From Promineifilum sp. (GTDB taxonomy: Bacteria; Chloroflexota; Anaerolineae; Promineifilales; Promineifilaceae): a stretch of DNA of 64,000 nt. Shown one piece after another: positions 1 through 7,486 of the stretch (within the stretch, counting starts at the first letter, position 1; the number at the start of each line of letters is the position of its first letter). The translations under genes and the position numbers were made by a program. The stretch covers positions 1 through 64,000 of the forward strand of contig JAGOBF010000008.1 of the NCBI GenBank assembly GCA_017983515.1, read 5' to 3'. The notes beneath the pieces were generated by a model that was given only the letters and a program-made list of their open reading frames with translations, had not been told where the DNA came from and did no database searches.

Positions 1-33
1 CACCGGCCAGTCATCATCTATAGGAACTCCCCG

Positions 34-1662
34 ATGCACGACATCCTCATTCGCAATGGACTCATCTACGACGGCCGCGGCCAGGCTCCCTACTATGCTG
101 ACCTGGCTATCGACGGCGACGTCATTACCGATATCGGCCGCGTTGACGGCCAGGCTCGTCAGGTAATCGACGCCGACGGCCTGGCTGTGTCGCCCGGCTT
201 CATCAATATGATGTGCTGGGCCAATGAATCACTCATCCACGACGGCCGCTCGCAGTCCGACATTCGCCAGGGCGTAACGCTGGAGATATTGGGCGAAGGT
301 TTTTCGATGGGGCCGCTCAACGACGCGCTGAAGGTCTACATGAAGGAGCGCCAGGGCGACATCCGCTACGATATCGAGTGGACGACCCTGCGCGAATACC
401 TGACTTTCCTGACCCGGCGCGGCGTGTCGCCCAATGTGGCCTCGTTTGTCGGCGCGGGCGGCGTACGGGCCAATGTGTTGGGCTTCGCCGACCGGCGGCC
501 GACGGCCGACGAGCTGGCCCAAATGCAAACGCTCGTGCGGCAGGCCATGGCCGACGGCGCGGTGGGTTTGTCGGCGGCGCTCATCTATGCGCCCGACAGC
601 TATGCCGATACAGCTGAACTAATCGCTCTGGCCCGTGCCGCGGCCGAATACGACGGCCTCTTCGCCGTCCACTTGCGCAGCGAAGGCGAGACGTTCCTGG
701 AAGCTCTGGAGGAATTCCTGACCATCGTGGAGACGTCGGGCATTCGCGGCGAGATCTATCACCTGAAGGCATCGGGCCGGCGCAATTGGCCTAAGCTGGA
801 ACAGGTCATCGCCCGGGTGGAAGCGGTGCGCGCCGCCGGACTGCCGGTCACGGCCGACATGTATACCTACCATGCCAGCGCTACCGGGCTGGACGCGATG
901 ATGCCCGGCTGGGTGCAGGAGGGTGGGCACAAGGCGTGGGTGGAGCGGCTGCGCGATCCGGCCGTGCGCGAGCGGTTGAAGGCCGAGATCGCCCTGCCCA
1001 GCGCCGACTGGGAGAACTCTTACCACGAGGCGGGCGATGCATCCAAGGTGCTGTGCGTTAGCTTCAAGAACGAGGCGCTCAAGCCGTTGACCGGCAAGTC
1101 GCTGGCCGAGATCGCCGCCTTGCGGGGGGCCGATCCGGTGGAAACGGCGATGGACCTGGTCATCGAGGACGACAGCCGCGTAGGCTGCGTCTACTTCACC
1201 ATGTCGGAGGACAACGTGCGGCGCGAGATTCAACTGCCGTGGGTCAGCTTCTGCTCCGATTCGGCTTCGCTGGCTCCGGAGGGAATCTTCCTGCGCTCCA
1301 ATCCCCACCCGCGGGCCTATGGCAGTTTTGCCCGGCTGTTGGGCCGGTACGTCCGCGACGAGGGGCTTGTCCCGCTCGAAGAGGCGGTGCGGCGGCTGTC
1401 GGCGCTGCCGGCCGACAACCTGAAGCTCGACCGGCGCGGCCGTCTACTGCCCGGCTTCTACGCCGACGTGGTGATCTTCGACCCGGCCACGATTCAGGAT
1501 CACGCCACGTTCGATCGGCCGCACCAGTTCGCCACTGGTGTGCGCGATGTGCTGGTCAATGGCGTGGCCGTGCTGCGCGACGGGGAACATACGGGGGCGA
1601 CGCCGGGGCGGGTGGTGGATGGGCCGGGGCGAAAGCCGGGTCGTTGGGCTGGTTCTGACTAA
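34..1662 (+). CDS. N-acyl-D-amino-acid deacylase family amidohydrolase
   Basis: A 542-residue metal-dependent amidohydrolase of the D-aminoacylase/dihydroorotase-like superfamily. These enzymes hydrolyse N-acylated D-amino acids or related amides. The N-terminal beta-sandwich (MHDILIRNGLIYDGRG) and the C-terminal return to it (FYADVVIFDPATIQDHATF) are typical, and the AVHLRSEGE and EIYHLKASG histidine strands of the barrel are present. The usual HxH metal motif after PGFI is replaced by NMMCWA, and the GNCG cysteine position reads GEGF, so the metal site differs from the classical enzyme. A weak AGGAA precedes the ATG. The exact substrate cannot be read from sequence. No operon partner follows on this strand. 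Confidence 0.8.
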   Translation: MHDILIRNGLIYDGRGQAPYYADLAIDGDVITDIGRVDGQARQVIDADGLAVSPGFINMMCWANESLIHDGRSQSDIRQGVTLEILGEGFSMGPLNDALKVYMKERQGDIRYDIEWTTLREYLTFLTRRGVSPNVASFVGAGGVRANVLGFADRRPTADELAQMQTLVRQAMADGAVGLSAALIYAPDSYADTAELIALARAAAEYDGLFAVHLRSEGETFLEALEEFLTIVETSGIRGEIYHLKASGRRNWPKLEQVIARVEAVRAAGLPVTADMYTYHASATGLDAMMPGWVQEGGHKAWVERLRDPAVRERLKAEIALPSADWENSYHEAGDASKVLCVSFKNEALKPLTGKSLAEIAALRGADPVETAMDLVIEDDSRVGCVYFTMSEDNVRREIQLPWVSFCSDSASLAPEGIFLRSNPHPRAYGSFARLLGRYVRDEGLVPLEEAVRRLSALPADNLKLDRRGRLLPGFYADVVIFDPATIQDHATFDRPHQFATGVRDVLVNGVAVLRDGEHTGATPGRVVDGPGRKPGRWAGSD

Positions 1663-1700
1663 GTTATGGTTGGAAGGAGCGTTGAATTCGGGGCGAGCCT

Positions 1701-2084
1701 TTAGCCACCCAGACCAAGTGCTTTATAACCCGCCGGCGTCATCCGGCCCTCAGCGATGAGCTTTTCGGCCAGCTTGAGGTTGCGCCCGGAAGTGGGTCCT
1801 TTTGTTTTGCGCGGCGTGAACTTCTGCAAGTAAGATCGCGCGTCTCCCCTGACGCGAAGGCTTTCGCTCCATCCGAAGCATAGTCCTTCCTCCAGCAAAT
1901 CTTCAAAGGTAATCGACGGCACGCCCGAGTGCTTCTTGTACAACCGGACCCAACTCCCTATGGAAGTCGCGTGATGCTCTTGCAACCACTCATGTAAGAC
2001 GCTCCGGTCGGCGAAGGAAACGATTGGTAACTCACTTTGGCCTGCATCCACGCCATTGATAGCAGGCGAGCGCCGGTTTTGCAA
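1701..2084 (-). CDS. YdeI/OmpD-associated family protein
   Basis: About 127 residues, resembling the YdeI (bacteriocin-protection/OmpD-associated) family. The match lies in the SIGSWVRLYKKHSG, GLCFGWSES and LQKFTPRKTKGPTSGRN blocks, which are the conserved core of these small cytosolic proteins of unknown biochemical role. The first in-frame start at the listed end is TTG; a GTG 33 bases further in (residue 12) is an equally possible start, and neither has a clear ribosome-binding site. It is convergent with the deacylase gene and separate from the MerR gene behind it. Confidence 0.65.
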   Translation of the reverse strand: MQNRRSPAINGVDAGQSELPIVSFADRSVLHEWLQEHHATSIGSWVRLYKKHSGVPSITFEDLLEEGLCFGWSESLRVRGDARSYLQKFTPRKTKGPTSGRNLKLAEKLIAEGRMTPAGYKALGLGG

Positions 2085-2118
2085 GCGGCCATGATGAATC
2101 TTCGTTTTCTAAAACCTA

Positions 2119-2883
2119 TCAGATCTCACCGTTGTCTGTGGTTAATTGATCGACGTAATGTTCAATCGCCGCCCGGAGAAAGCCCGGCAGTTGGGGATGG
2201 ATCGATTCGTACAGGGTTGAAAACCGCGGGTCTTCTTCGTAGCCGCGCGCCAGCCCGCGCAGGATGGCCGGCGTCGGCTCGTAGTAGCGGCGCATGTGGG
2301 CGTGCCACCGGGCGACAACTGCCTGGACGGCGGGGTCATCCGGCCGGCGGCCGATCAGCGTCGCCATATCGACGTAGACTGCCTGACCTTCAGCGATGAT
2401 CCCCGCCTTCTGCTCGGCCGAATACCCCTTCCAGCGGCGGCTCGATTCCTGAACGAACTGCGGATCGTACAACGTCATCACTTCTTCCTCATATCGGGCT
2501 TGCGTCTCGTCGTCGAAGCCTTGAAAGAGTTCATTCGTGCTCATCTCTGCCTTACCTCTCAGGTGTAGTATCGTTCTGTCCACCGTATCGATCAGTTCGT
2601 TCAGCCGGGTCGCCCGCCGGCGCAACGCCTCGCGGTGTTGCCGCAGGGCGTCGAGCGAGTCAAACTCGGGGCTGTCGAGCACGGCGCGGATGTCGTCCAG
2701 GCTTAGCCCCAGCTCGCGGTAGAACATGATTTGCTGGAGTCGCAGCGCGGCCGCGTCGTTGTAGTAGCGGTAGCCGTTGTCACCCACCGAAGACGGCCGC
2801 AGTAGGCCGATCTGGTCGTAGTAGTGCAGTGTCCGCGGCGTCACGCCGGCCATAGCCGAAAGTTGTTTCACGGTGTAGGACAT
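2119..2883 (-). CDS. MerR family regulator with TipAS ligand-binding domain
   Basis: A 254-residue transcription regulator. Residues 1-70 form a MerR winged helix (YTVKQLSAMAGVTPRTLHYY, then YRYYNDAAALRLQQI), followed by a dimerising coiled coil to about residue 115. The rest is a TipAS-like domain (LFQGFDDETQARYEEEV to LPGFLRAAIEHYVDQL), which in TipA binds thiopeptide antibiotics. AGAGG lies just ahead of the ATG. Its own promoter has the long 19-base spacer bent by MerR proteins, so autoregulation is likely. No transporter or resistance gene is adjacent; the divergent neighbour encodes a DinB-like protein. Confidence 0.88.
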   Translation of the reverse strand: MSYTVKQLSAMAGVTPRTLHYYDQIGLLRPSSVGDNGYRYYNDAAALRLQQIMFYRELGLSLDDIRAVLDSPEFDSLDALRQHREALRRRATRLNELIDTVDRTILHLRGKAEMSTNELFQGFDDETQARYEEEVMTLYDPQFVQESSRRWKGYSAEQKAGIIAEGQAVYVDMATLIGRRPDDPAVQAVVARWHAHMRRYYEPTPAILRGLARGYEEDPRFSTLYESIHPQLPGFLRAAIEHYVDQLTTDNGEI

Positions 2884-2904
2884 TCATACCTCTCAATGGG
2901 AAGT

Positions 2905-2935
2905 ATCATAAACCATGACGTAACGTGAATGTCAA
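2905..2935 (-). promoter_or_regulatory. MerR-type promoter with 19-base spacer
   Basis: Reading the minus strand, TTGACA (2935-2930) is separated by 19 bases from TATGAT (2910-2905), just upstream of the MerR/TipAS gene. An inverted repeat TGAC-N11-GTCA overlaps the -35 box and the spacer. A 19-20 base spacer carrying a dyad is the hallmark of promoters that MerR proteins activate by DNA twisting. Confidence 0.7.
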
Positions 2936-2965
2936 GCGCGAATTTGGATCAGCGGCTTAGAACGT

Positions 2966-2994
2966 TTGTCCAACTTTTCAATTTGCGACATAAT
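2966..2994 (+). promoter_or_regulatory. Sigma70-like promoter for the DinB-like gene
   Basis: TTGTCC (2966-2971), 17 bases, then CATAAT (2989-2994), upstream of the DinB-like gene whose ATG is at 3036 behind a CAGGAG site. It is divergent from the MerR promoter and about 30 bases away, so the MerR protein could affect both. Confidence 0.55.
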
Positions 2995-3035
2995 TAATCT
3001 GTTACAGAATTCCTCTACGCACCCAGGAGATATCT

Positions 3036-3509
3036 ATGACCCAACAAATCCCCGTCGAACGATTAACCTTCACCCTGTTTGGACTGCTGACCGAAACGTT
3101 CGAGAGCGTCCACGGCATCTATCTCGACCGGGGCACGTCGCTGTTCGAGACGCTGGAGGGCATCACGGCCGAGCAGGCCTCGCGGGCCACCAGCGACCGC
3201 TGCGCCACCTTGGCGGCGCAAGTCAACCACGTCCGCTTCTACATCGACGTGCTGGAGGAATACATATTGGAGACGCGCACCGAGCATGCAGACTGGGCCT
3301 CCAGCTGGCAAGTCGGCGCGGTGACGGCCGAGGAGTGGGAAGGGCTAAAGGCGAGACTGCGCGACAGCTATACCCGCGTTCGGGCGACGCTTGAGGGGCT
3401 TGATTCGTGGGACAACGATAACCGGGTCGGCGGGGCGGTGGCTATCGTCGTCCACACGGCGCACCATCTGGGGGAGATCCGGCAGATGTTGTGTGTGCTA
3501 CGAGATTGA
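3036..3509 (+). CDS. DinB-like superfamily protein
   Basis: A 157-residue four-helix-bundle protein of the DinB/YfiT-like metalloprotein type. The expected histidines are visible: one in AAQVNHVRFYIDVLEEY and a pair near the C-terminus in VVHTAHHLGEIRQML. Relatives include thiol transferases and many uncharacterised proteins, so the reaction cannot be assigned. CAGGAG stands seven bases before the ATG and a sigma70-like promoter lies upstream. The orphan HigA gene begins 15 bases after its stop and may be co-transcribed. Confidence 0.7.
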   Translation: MTQQIPVERLTFTLFGLLTETFESVHGIYLDRGTSLFETLEGITAEQASRATSDRCATLAAQVNHVRFYIDVLEEYILETRTEHADWASSWQVGAVTAEEWEGLKARLRDSYTRVRATLEGLDSWDNDNRVGGAVAIVVHTAHHLGEIRQMLCVLRD

Positions 3510-3524
3510 GGCAGTGGGCTAGGC

Positions 3525-3824
3525 ATGGATAAAGAGTTGGCTCCGACACATCCCGGCGACGTTCTGCTTGAAGAATTTCTCATCCCGAAGGGCATCAGCC
3601 AAAACCGCCTGTCGCTCGATATCCGCGTACCGGCGCGGCGTATCAACGAGATAGTTCACGGCAAGCGGCGCATTACGCCGGATACGGCCCTGCGTCTGGC
3701 CCGCTACTTCGATATGTCGCCGCAGTTCTGGCTGGGTCTACAGATGGATTACGATCTGGACGTGGCCGAGGATGAATTGGCCGAACGCATTATCCGCGGA
3801 GTGCAGGTATATAGCCACGCTTAG
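3525..3824 (+). CDS. higA: HigA-type antitoxin (XRE HTH), apparently without HigB
   Basis: A 99-residue HigA/VapI-type DNA-binding antitoxin. THPGDVLLEEFL, a helix-turn-helix around ISQNRLSLDIRVPARRINEIV and the ITPDTALRLARYF / SPQFWLGLQ ending are the full family signature. HigB toxin genes normally sit directly upstream, but here the upstream gene is DinB-like and no RelE/HigB-like frame is seen within 500 bases. It may be a solitary regulator or a leftover of a degraded toxin-antitoxin locus; a DUF433 fragment and a Phd/VapC pair follow. Confidence 0.85.
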   Translation: MDKELAPTHPGDVLLEEFLIPKGISQNRLSLDIRVPARRINEIVHGKRRITPDTALRLARYFDMSPQFWLGLQMDYDLDVAEDELAERIIRGVQVYSHA

Positions 3825-3938
3825 CGGCTCCCGCCAGGCCACCCCATAGGCGAGAGCTTGTCGAATATCTTCGTCTTCAAGCTCAGGAAACTCGCGGACA
3901 CGCCCTTGCGCATTGTGGTTACATCCGCTATTATGTGT
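3820..3938 (-). pseudogene. Remnant of a DUF433-type antitoxin gene
   Basis: On the minus strand, between higA and the Phd/VapC pair, an uninterrupted frame encodes REFPELEDEDIRQALAYG followed by VAWREPLS. This matches my memory of the C-terminal half of DUF433 proteins, the usual antitoxin partners of DUF5615 PIN-like toxins. The N-terminal half is absent: the frame is closed by TAG at 3941-3939 with no start codon before the conserved part. I read it as a decayed gene fragment. Confidence 0.5.
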
Positions 3939-3963
3939 CTACATTAAGTATTGAGTGACGACA

Positions 3964-4239
3964 ATGAGCGAAAAAAGCGTCGGTGTGCGAGAGTTGAAGT
4001 TGCAGTTAAGCAAATACCTGCATCGAGTCAAGGGTGGCGAGATTATCGTCATCACCGATCGTGGGAAGCCTATCGGCCGCATCATCCCCGAAAGCGCCTC
4101 GCTGGATGAGAAGATTCAACAGTTAATCGATGCCGGACTGGTTGAATGGAGTGGCGTGAAACCGGAGATCCGTCAGCCGGACGTCGTTAATAAAAGCGGC
4201 ACTTTAGCATCTGATATCGTGGCAGAGATGCGCGAGTGA
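3964..4239 (+). CDS. Phd/YefM family antitoxin
   Basis: A 91-residue type II antitoxin. VGVRELKLQLSKYLHRVKGG and IVITDRGKPIGRIIP are the standard Phd/YefM DNA-binding region, and the C-terminal part wraps the toxin in this family. An upstream in-frame GTG at 3955 would add three residues; the ATG at 3964 is preferred because the family begins near MSEKSVGVREL. The gene overlaps the following PIN-domain toxin by GTGA, as expected of a translationally coupled pair. Confidence 0.85.
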   Translation: MSEKSVGVRELKLQLSKYLHRVKGGEIIVITDRGKPIGRIIPESASLDEKIQQLIDAGLVEWSGVKPEIRQPDVVNKSGTLASDIVAEMRE

Positions 4240-4670
4240 TCCTCTATACCGACACAAGCGCGCTCATTAAGCGTTACATAGGGGAGCCGGGTTCAGCCGA
4301 TGTAGTGGCGTGGATGCAGGCGGCCGATTTAATCGGCCTCAGCATCATTACGCGCGCGGAGGCGGGAGCAACATTTTCACGCTTGCACCGATTGAAAATC
4401 ATCGATTCAACGACGGCCGAACAACTACTAAAGGAGTTCCGCCTCCACTGGCCCGGTTACATGCGCCTTCGGATCAACGAGAACCTAGTGACAAGGGCCG
4501 AGCGATTAGCCTGGCAATACGGCCTTCGCGGGTATGATGCCGTCCATCTGGCTTCGGCCGTCATCTGGCAGGAGAGTCTGGGCGAGACAGTCACCATGAT
4601 GACCTACGATCGTCAACTCTGGGAGGCGGCGGTGCTCGTGGGTCTGCACGTCCTTCCTCAACAACTCTAG
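4236..4670 (+). CDS. VapC-like PIN domain ribonuclease toxin
   Basis: A 144-residue PIN-domain endoribonuclease, the toxin partner of the preceding Phd-type antitoxin. Acidic residues expected to bind metal are visible: D in LYTDTSALIKRYIGE, E in TRAEAGATFSRL, and D in YGLRGYDAVHLASAV, with a further TYDRQLWEAA near the end. Translation starts at a GTG overlapping the antitoxin stop (GTGA). VapC toxins generally cleave tRNA or rRNA; the target here is unknown. Confidence 0.85.
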   Translation: MILYTDTSALIKRYIGEPGSADVVAWMQAADLIGLSIITRAEAGATFSRLHRLKIIDSTTAEQLLKEFRLHWPGYMRLRINENLVTRAERLAWQYGLRGYDAVHLASAVIWQESLGETVTMMTYDRQLWEAAVLVGLHVLPQQL

Positions 4671-4763
4671 CCGGACAAAGCCAGTGATCCAAGACCGACG
4701 TTGACCGCTGTCAATCCCTCAGACCCATACCTGCCCCACGGATATATATCGAGCCGACGTACT

Positions 4764-5522
4764 TCAACTAGCGAGGTCAGTCGTACCGTTTGGCTCCGCC
4801 GGAGACAAGCGCGACAGCAAGAGCAACGCCAGCAAGACCGTCGCCAGCGCGACGATCTGCGCCACGTGGAATCCCCCGGCCGTCAGCGGCGTGGTCTCGT
4901 TATAGGCCTCCACGAACAGCCGCCCGGCGGCATAGACGGCCACCGCCACAAGGAACGGCCGTCCGGCCACTCCCCGATAGCGCGGCATCGTCGCCAGCCA
5001 CCACGCGCCCAGGGCGGCCGCCCCGGCCAAAATCTCGTAAAGCTGCACCGCATGCCGCTGCACGCCGAACTGGGTGATGCCCCAGGGCATAGATGTCAGC
5101 GAGCCGTAACCCGCGCCGCCGAGGAAGTCGGCCAGACTAACGGCCATGAGGAAGACGAGCAACCCGGGCGCCAGTACATCCAGCGTGGGCCAAAAGGAGA
5201 GGCGACGCCCACGGCCGTAGAAAAACGCGGCCGCGACGCCAATAAGCACCCCACCGGCCCCGTTGTAGCCGCTGGTCAGCGGCCAGATGATGCCCAGCAG
5301 GTTGTCATCGTAGGATGACCAGTGGAGCAGCACAAAGACCAGCCGCGCCCCAATGAAGCCGTTCAGCAGCGCAACCGCGGCAACCGCGTAGTGCTGCTCC
5401 GGGTCCCGCTCCAGCCGCCGCGCCGCGCGATCGACGGCATAAAGCGCCAGCCATAGGCCGAAGAGGTAGACGAGCGGCGCGGTGGGCAAGCCAATGGGGC
5501 CGAGGTTGAGATAGGGCAACAT
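4764..5522 (-). CDS. Lgt-like polytopic membrane protein
   Basis: A 252-residue integral membrane protein with about seven hydrophobic segments, related to prolipoprotein diacylglyceryl transferase (Lgt). The resemblance lies in LNGFIGARLVFVLLHW, the glycine-rich NGAGGVLIG and RHAVQLYEIL. The Lgt signature GRxxNFxNxExxG is not intact: the region reads SLADFLGGAGYG and lacks the conserved Arg, Asn and Glu, so lipoprotein-modifying activity is doubtful. The start lies three bases after the TlpA-like gene's stop, so the two are co-transcribed, and a role linked to periplasmic redox or cytochrome assembly is possible. Confidence 0.65.
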   Translation of the reverse strand: MLPYLNLGPIGLPTAPLVYLFGLWLALYAVDRAARRLERDPEQHYAVAAVALLNGFIGARLVFVLLHWSSYDDNLLGIIWPLTSGYNGAGGVLIGVAAAFFYGRGRRLSFWPTLDVLAPGLLVFLMAVSLADFLGGAGYGSLTSMPWGITQFGVQRHAVQLYEILAGAAALGAWWLATMPRYRGVAGRPFLVAVAVYAAGRLFVEAYNETTPLTAGGFHVAQIVALATVLLALLLLSRLSPAEPNGTTDLAS

Positions 5523-5525
5523 GGG

Positions 5526-6068
5526 CTATTCGAGCACGTCGCGAATGCGATCTTCCAGCACCGCCTGGCTGATCGTTCCGATGAGTACCTCGCGCACGAC
5601 GCCGTTCTTGTCGATGAAAATGGTTGTGGGCAGGTTTAGCACGCCGTAGAGGTTGTTGACGCGCATGTCCTGATCGACCAGCAGCGGGTAGGTCAGGCCG
5701 TGGTCCCGGGCGTAGGCGGCCATGACGTCGGCCGATTCGGCCTGATTCAGGCCCAGAACGACGACCTCGCCGGCGTAGAGATGGCTCGCGTTCTCGAAAT
5801 AGGGCATCTCGACGCGGCAGGGCGGGCACCAGGTGGCCCAGAAGTTCAACACAACCGGTGTGCCGCCGCTATCCGTATAGTCGCGCAGGGTGATTGAGCG
5901 GCCGTCGATGGTCTGGAGTGTGAAGTCGGGGGCCAGGTTGCCGACGTAGGGCGCGGTGGTGAGGATGGTCGGCCCGACGCTGCCGGTCTCACGCGAGAGA
6001 TAGATCCAGCCGCTACCCAGCAGCGCAGCCAGGACGATGAGGGCGGCCCACTCCAGACGTTCGCGCAT
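5526..6068 (-). CDS. TlpA/ResA-like membrane-anchored thioredoxin
   Basis: A 180-residue extracytoplasmic thiol-disulfide oxidoreductase. An N-terminal membrane anchor (WAALIVLAALLGSGWIYL) is followed by a TlpA-like thioredoxin fold with the motif WATWCPPCRVEMPYF and the cis-proline loop LNLPTTIFIDKNG. Such proteins reduce disulfides during cytochrome c maturation or envelope protein folding. The ATG at 6068 is chosen because the longer frame would overlap rimO; rimO ends at 6076 and a GGGTG stands just ahead. It is followed directly by the Lgt-like gene. Confidence 0.85.
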   Translation of the reverse strand: MRERLEWAALIVLAALLGSGWIYLSRETGSVGPTILTTAPYVGNLAPDFTLQTIDGRSITLRDYTDSGGTPVVLNFWATWCPPCRVEMPYFENASHLYAGEVVVLGLNQAESADVMAAYARDHGLTYPLLVDQDMRVNNLYGVLNLPTTIFIDKNGVVREVLIGTISQAVLEDRIRDVLE

Positions 6069-6075
6069 CACCCGA

Positions 6076-7476
6076 TCACCCGAAGACAGGAATACCGAGT
6101 GAAACAGGGGCCGGGTTTGCAGCAGGGTCATCAAAAACGGGCTGGCCGGTCAGGTCATAGGTCATGGCCCCGTCGATGCGCACCGGCACCAGTTCGCCCA
6201 GCGGCAGCTCGCCGGGCACGAGCACCAACCCGTCGATCTCCGGCGCGTCGCGGTAGGTGCGGCCGACGCTCAAATTGTCGCCGTGGCCCTCGATGAGGAC
6301 GGGCAGCACGCGGCCGACCTGGGCCTGGTTGCGCGACAGCGAGATGGCCTGCTGCAATTCCATCAACTCGGCCTGCCGCGCCTGTTTCACTGCCTCTTCA
6401 ACCTGCCACGAGACCGTCGCCGAGGGCGTGGACGCCTCGTAGGAATAGGTGAACGCGCCGACACGGTCGAAGCGCAGGTCGCGGACGAATGTCTTCAGGC
6501 CTTCGAACTCCTCATCGGTCTCGCCGGGATAGCCGACGATGAAGGTCGTGCGGATGGCGATGTCGGGCATGGCGGCGCGCAGCTTTTCCACGGTGCCGTA
6601 GACCCACTCGATGTTGGCCGGACGTCTCATGCGCTTCAGCGTTTCGCGGTGGCCGTGCTGCAGCGGGATGTCGAGGTAGGGCACGATCTGCGGCGTGGTG
6701 GCCATCGTCTCGATGAGTTCGTCGGTGACGTAGCCGGGATAGGCGTACATCAGGCGGATCCAGGGAATATCGGGCGCGGCCGTTGAGATTTGCTTGAGCA
6801 GATGGGAGAGGCCGTTTTTAATCCCCAGGTCGTGGCCGTAGTCGGTTGTGTCCTGGGCAATGATGATCAGTTCGCGCAGGCCGGCGGCTTGTAGGCGAAC
6901 GGCTTCGGCGACGATGGCCGCGGGTGGGCGGCTGACGTGCGTGCCCTTGATCTGGGGGATAGCGCAGAAGGCACAGGGGCGGCGGCAGCCGTCGGCGATC
7001 TTGAGGTAGGCGCTGGTGCCCTGAACCGTGGCCCGCAGCACGTTATGTTCGTCGCGGCCGACGGTGGCCGCCTCGTCGGGTAGATGGTAGAGCGGCTCCG
7101 GGTGTTTGCGGCGGCGCAACTGGCGCACGAAGGGCACAATGTCCATCCAGCGTCGTGTGCCGATGACGCCATCGATGCCCGGTACCCACTCGACGACTTC
7201 GTTGCCATAGCGCTGGGCCATGCAGCCGGCGGCGATGAGCAACTGGTTTTGCCCTTTCAGCCCGGCTAATTCGCGCAGCGCGCCGATCGATTCCTGGCGG
7301 GCGCTCTCGATGAAACCGCAGGTGTTGACGATCAGGACGCCGGCGTCGTCGGGATCGTCGGTGGCGGCGAACCCGGCGCGCAAGAGCAAGTCGGCCATGC
7401 TGGTCGAGTCAACGGTGTTCTTGCTGCACCCCAGACTCAGGAGGTAGAACTGCTTCTTTTGCTTGGCTTTGCTCAC
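6076..7476 (-). CDS. rimO: Ribosomal protein S12 methylthiotransferase RimO
   Basis: A 466-residue radical-SAM methylthiotransferase modifying an aspartate of ribosomal protein S12. The N-terminal MTTase domain begins FYLLSLGCSKNTVDS with cysteines also in NTCGFIESARQES and AAGCMAQRYG. The radical SAM cluster motif is CRRPCAFCAIPQIKG, and a C-terminal TRAM-like domain contains GHGDNLSVGRTYRDAPEIDG. DAPEIDG and CSKNTVDS favour RimO over MiaB. The GTG at 7476 is chosen because AAGGGAT lies five bases upstream and the RodZ-like gene stops at 7487. It is second in a rodZ-like/rimO/tlpA/lgt-like run. Confidence 0.92.
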   Translation of the reverse strand: MSKAKQKKQFYLLSLGCSKNTVDSTSMADLLLRAGFAATDDPDDAGVLIVNTCGFIESARQESIGALRELAGLKGQNQLLIAAGCMAQRYGNEVVEWVPGIDGVIGTRRWMDIVPFVRQLRRRKHPEPLYHLPDEAATVGRDEHNVLRATVQGTSAYLKIADGCRRPCAFCAIPQIKGTHVSRPPAAIVAEAVRLQAAGLRELIIIAQDTTDYGHDLGIKNGLSHLLKQISTAAPDIPWIRLMYAYPGYVTDELIETMATTPQIVPYLDIPLQHGHRETLKRMRRPANIEWVYGTVEKLRAAMPDIAIRTTFIVGYPGETDEEFEGLKTFVRDLRFDRVGAFTYSYEASTPSATVSWQVEEAVKQARQAELMELQQAISLSRNQAQVGRVLPVLIEGHGDNLSVGRTYRDAPEIDGLVLVPGELPLGELVPVRIDGAMTYDLTGQPVFDDPAANPAPVSLGIPVFG

Positions 7477-7486
7477 GAATGATCCC

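Noticed and set aside
5305..5829. Arg-rich 174-codon minus-strand frame across the Lgt-like/TlpA-like junction.
   Set aside because: Overlaps two well supported genes in another frame and has a composition typical of GC-rich frame shadows.
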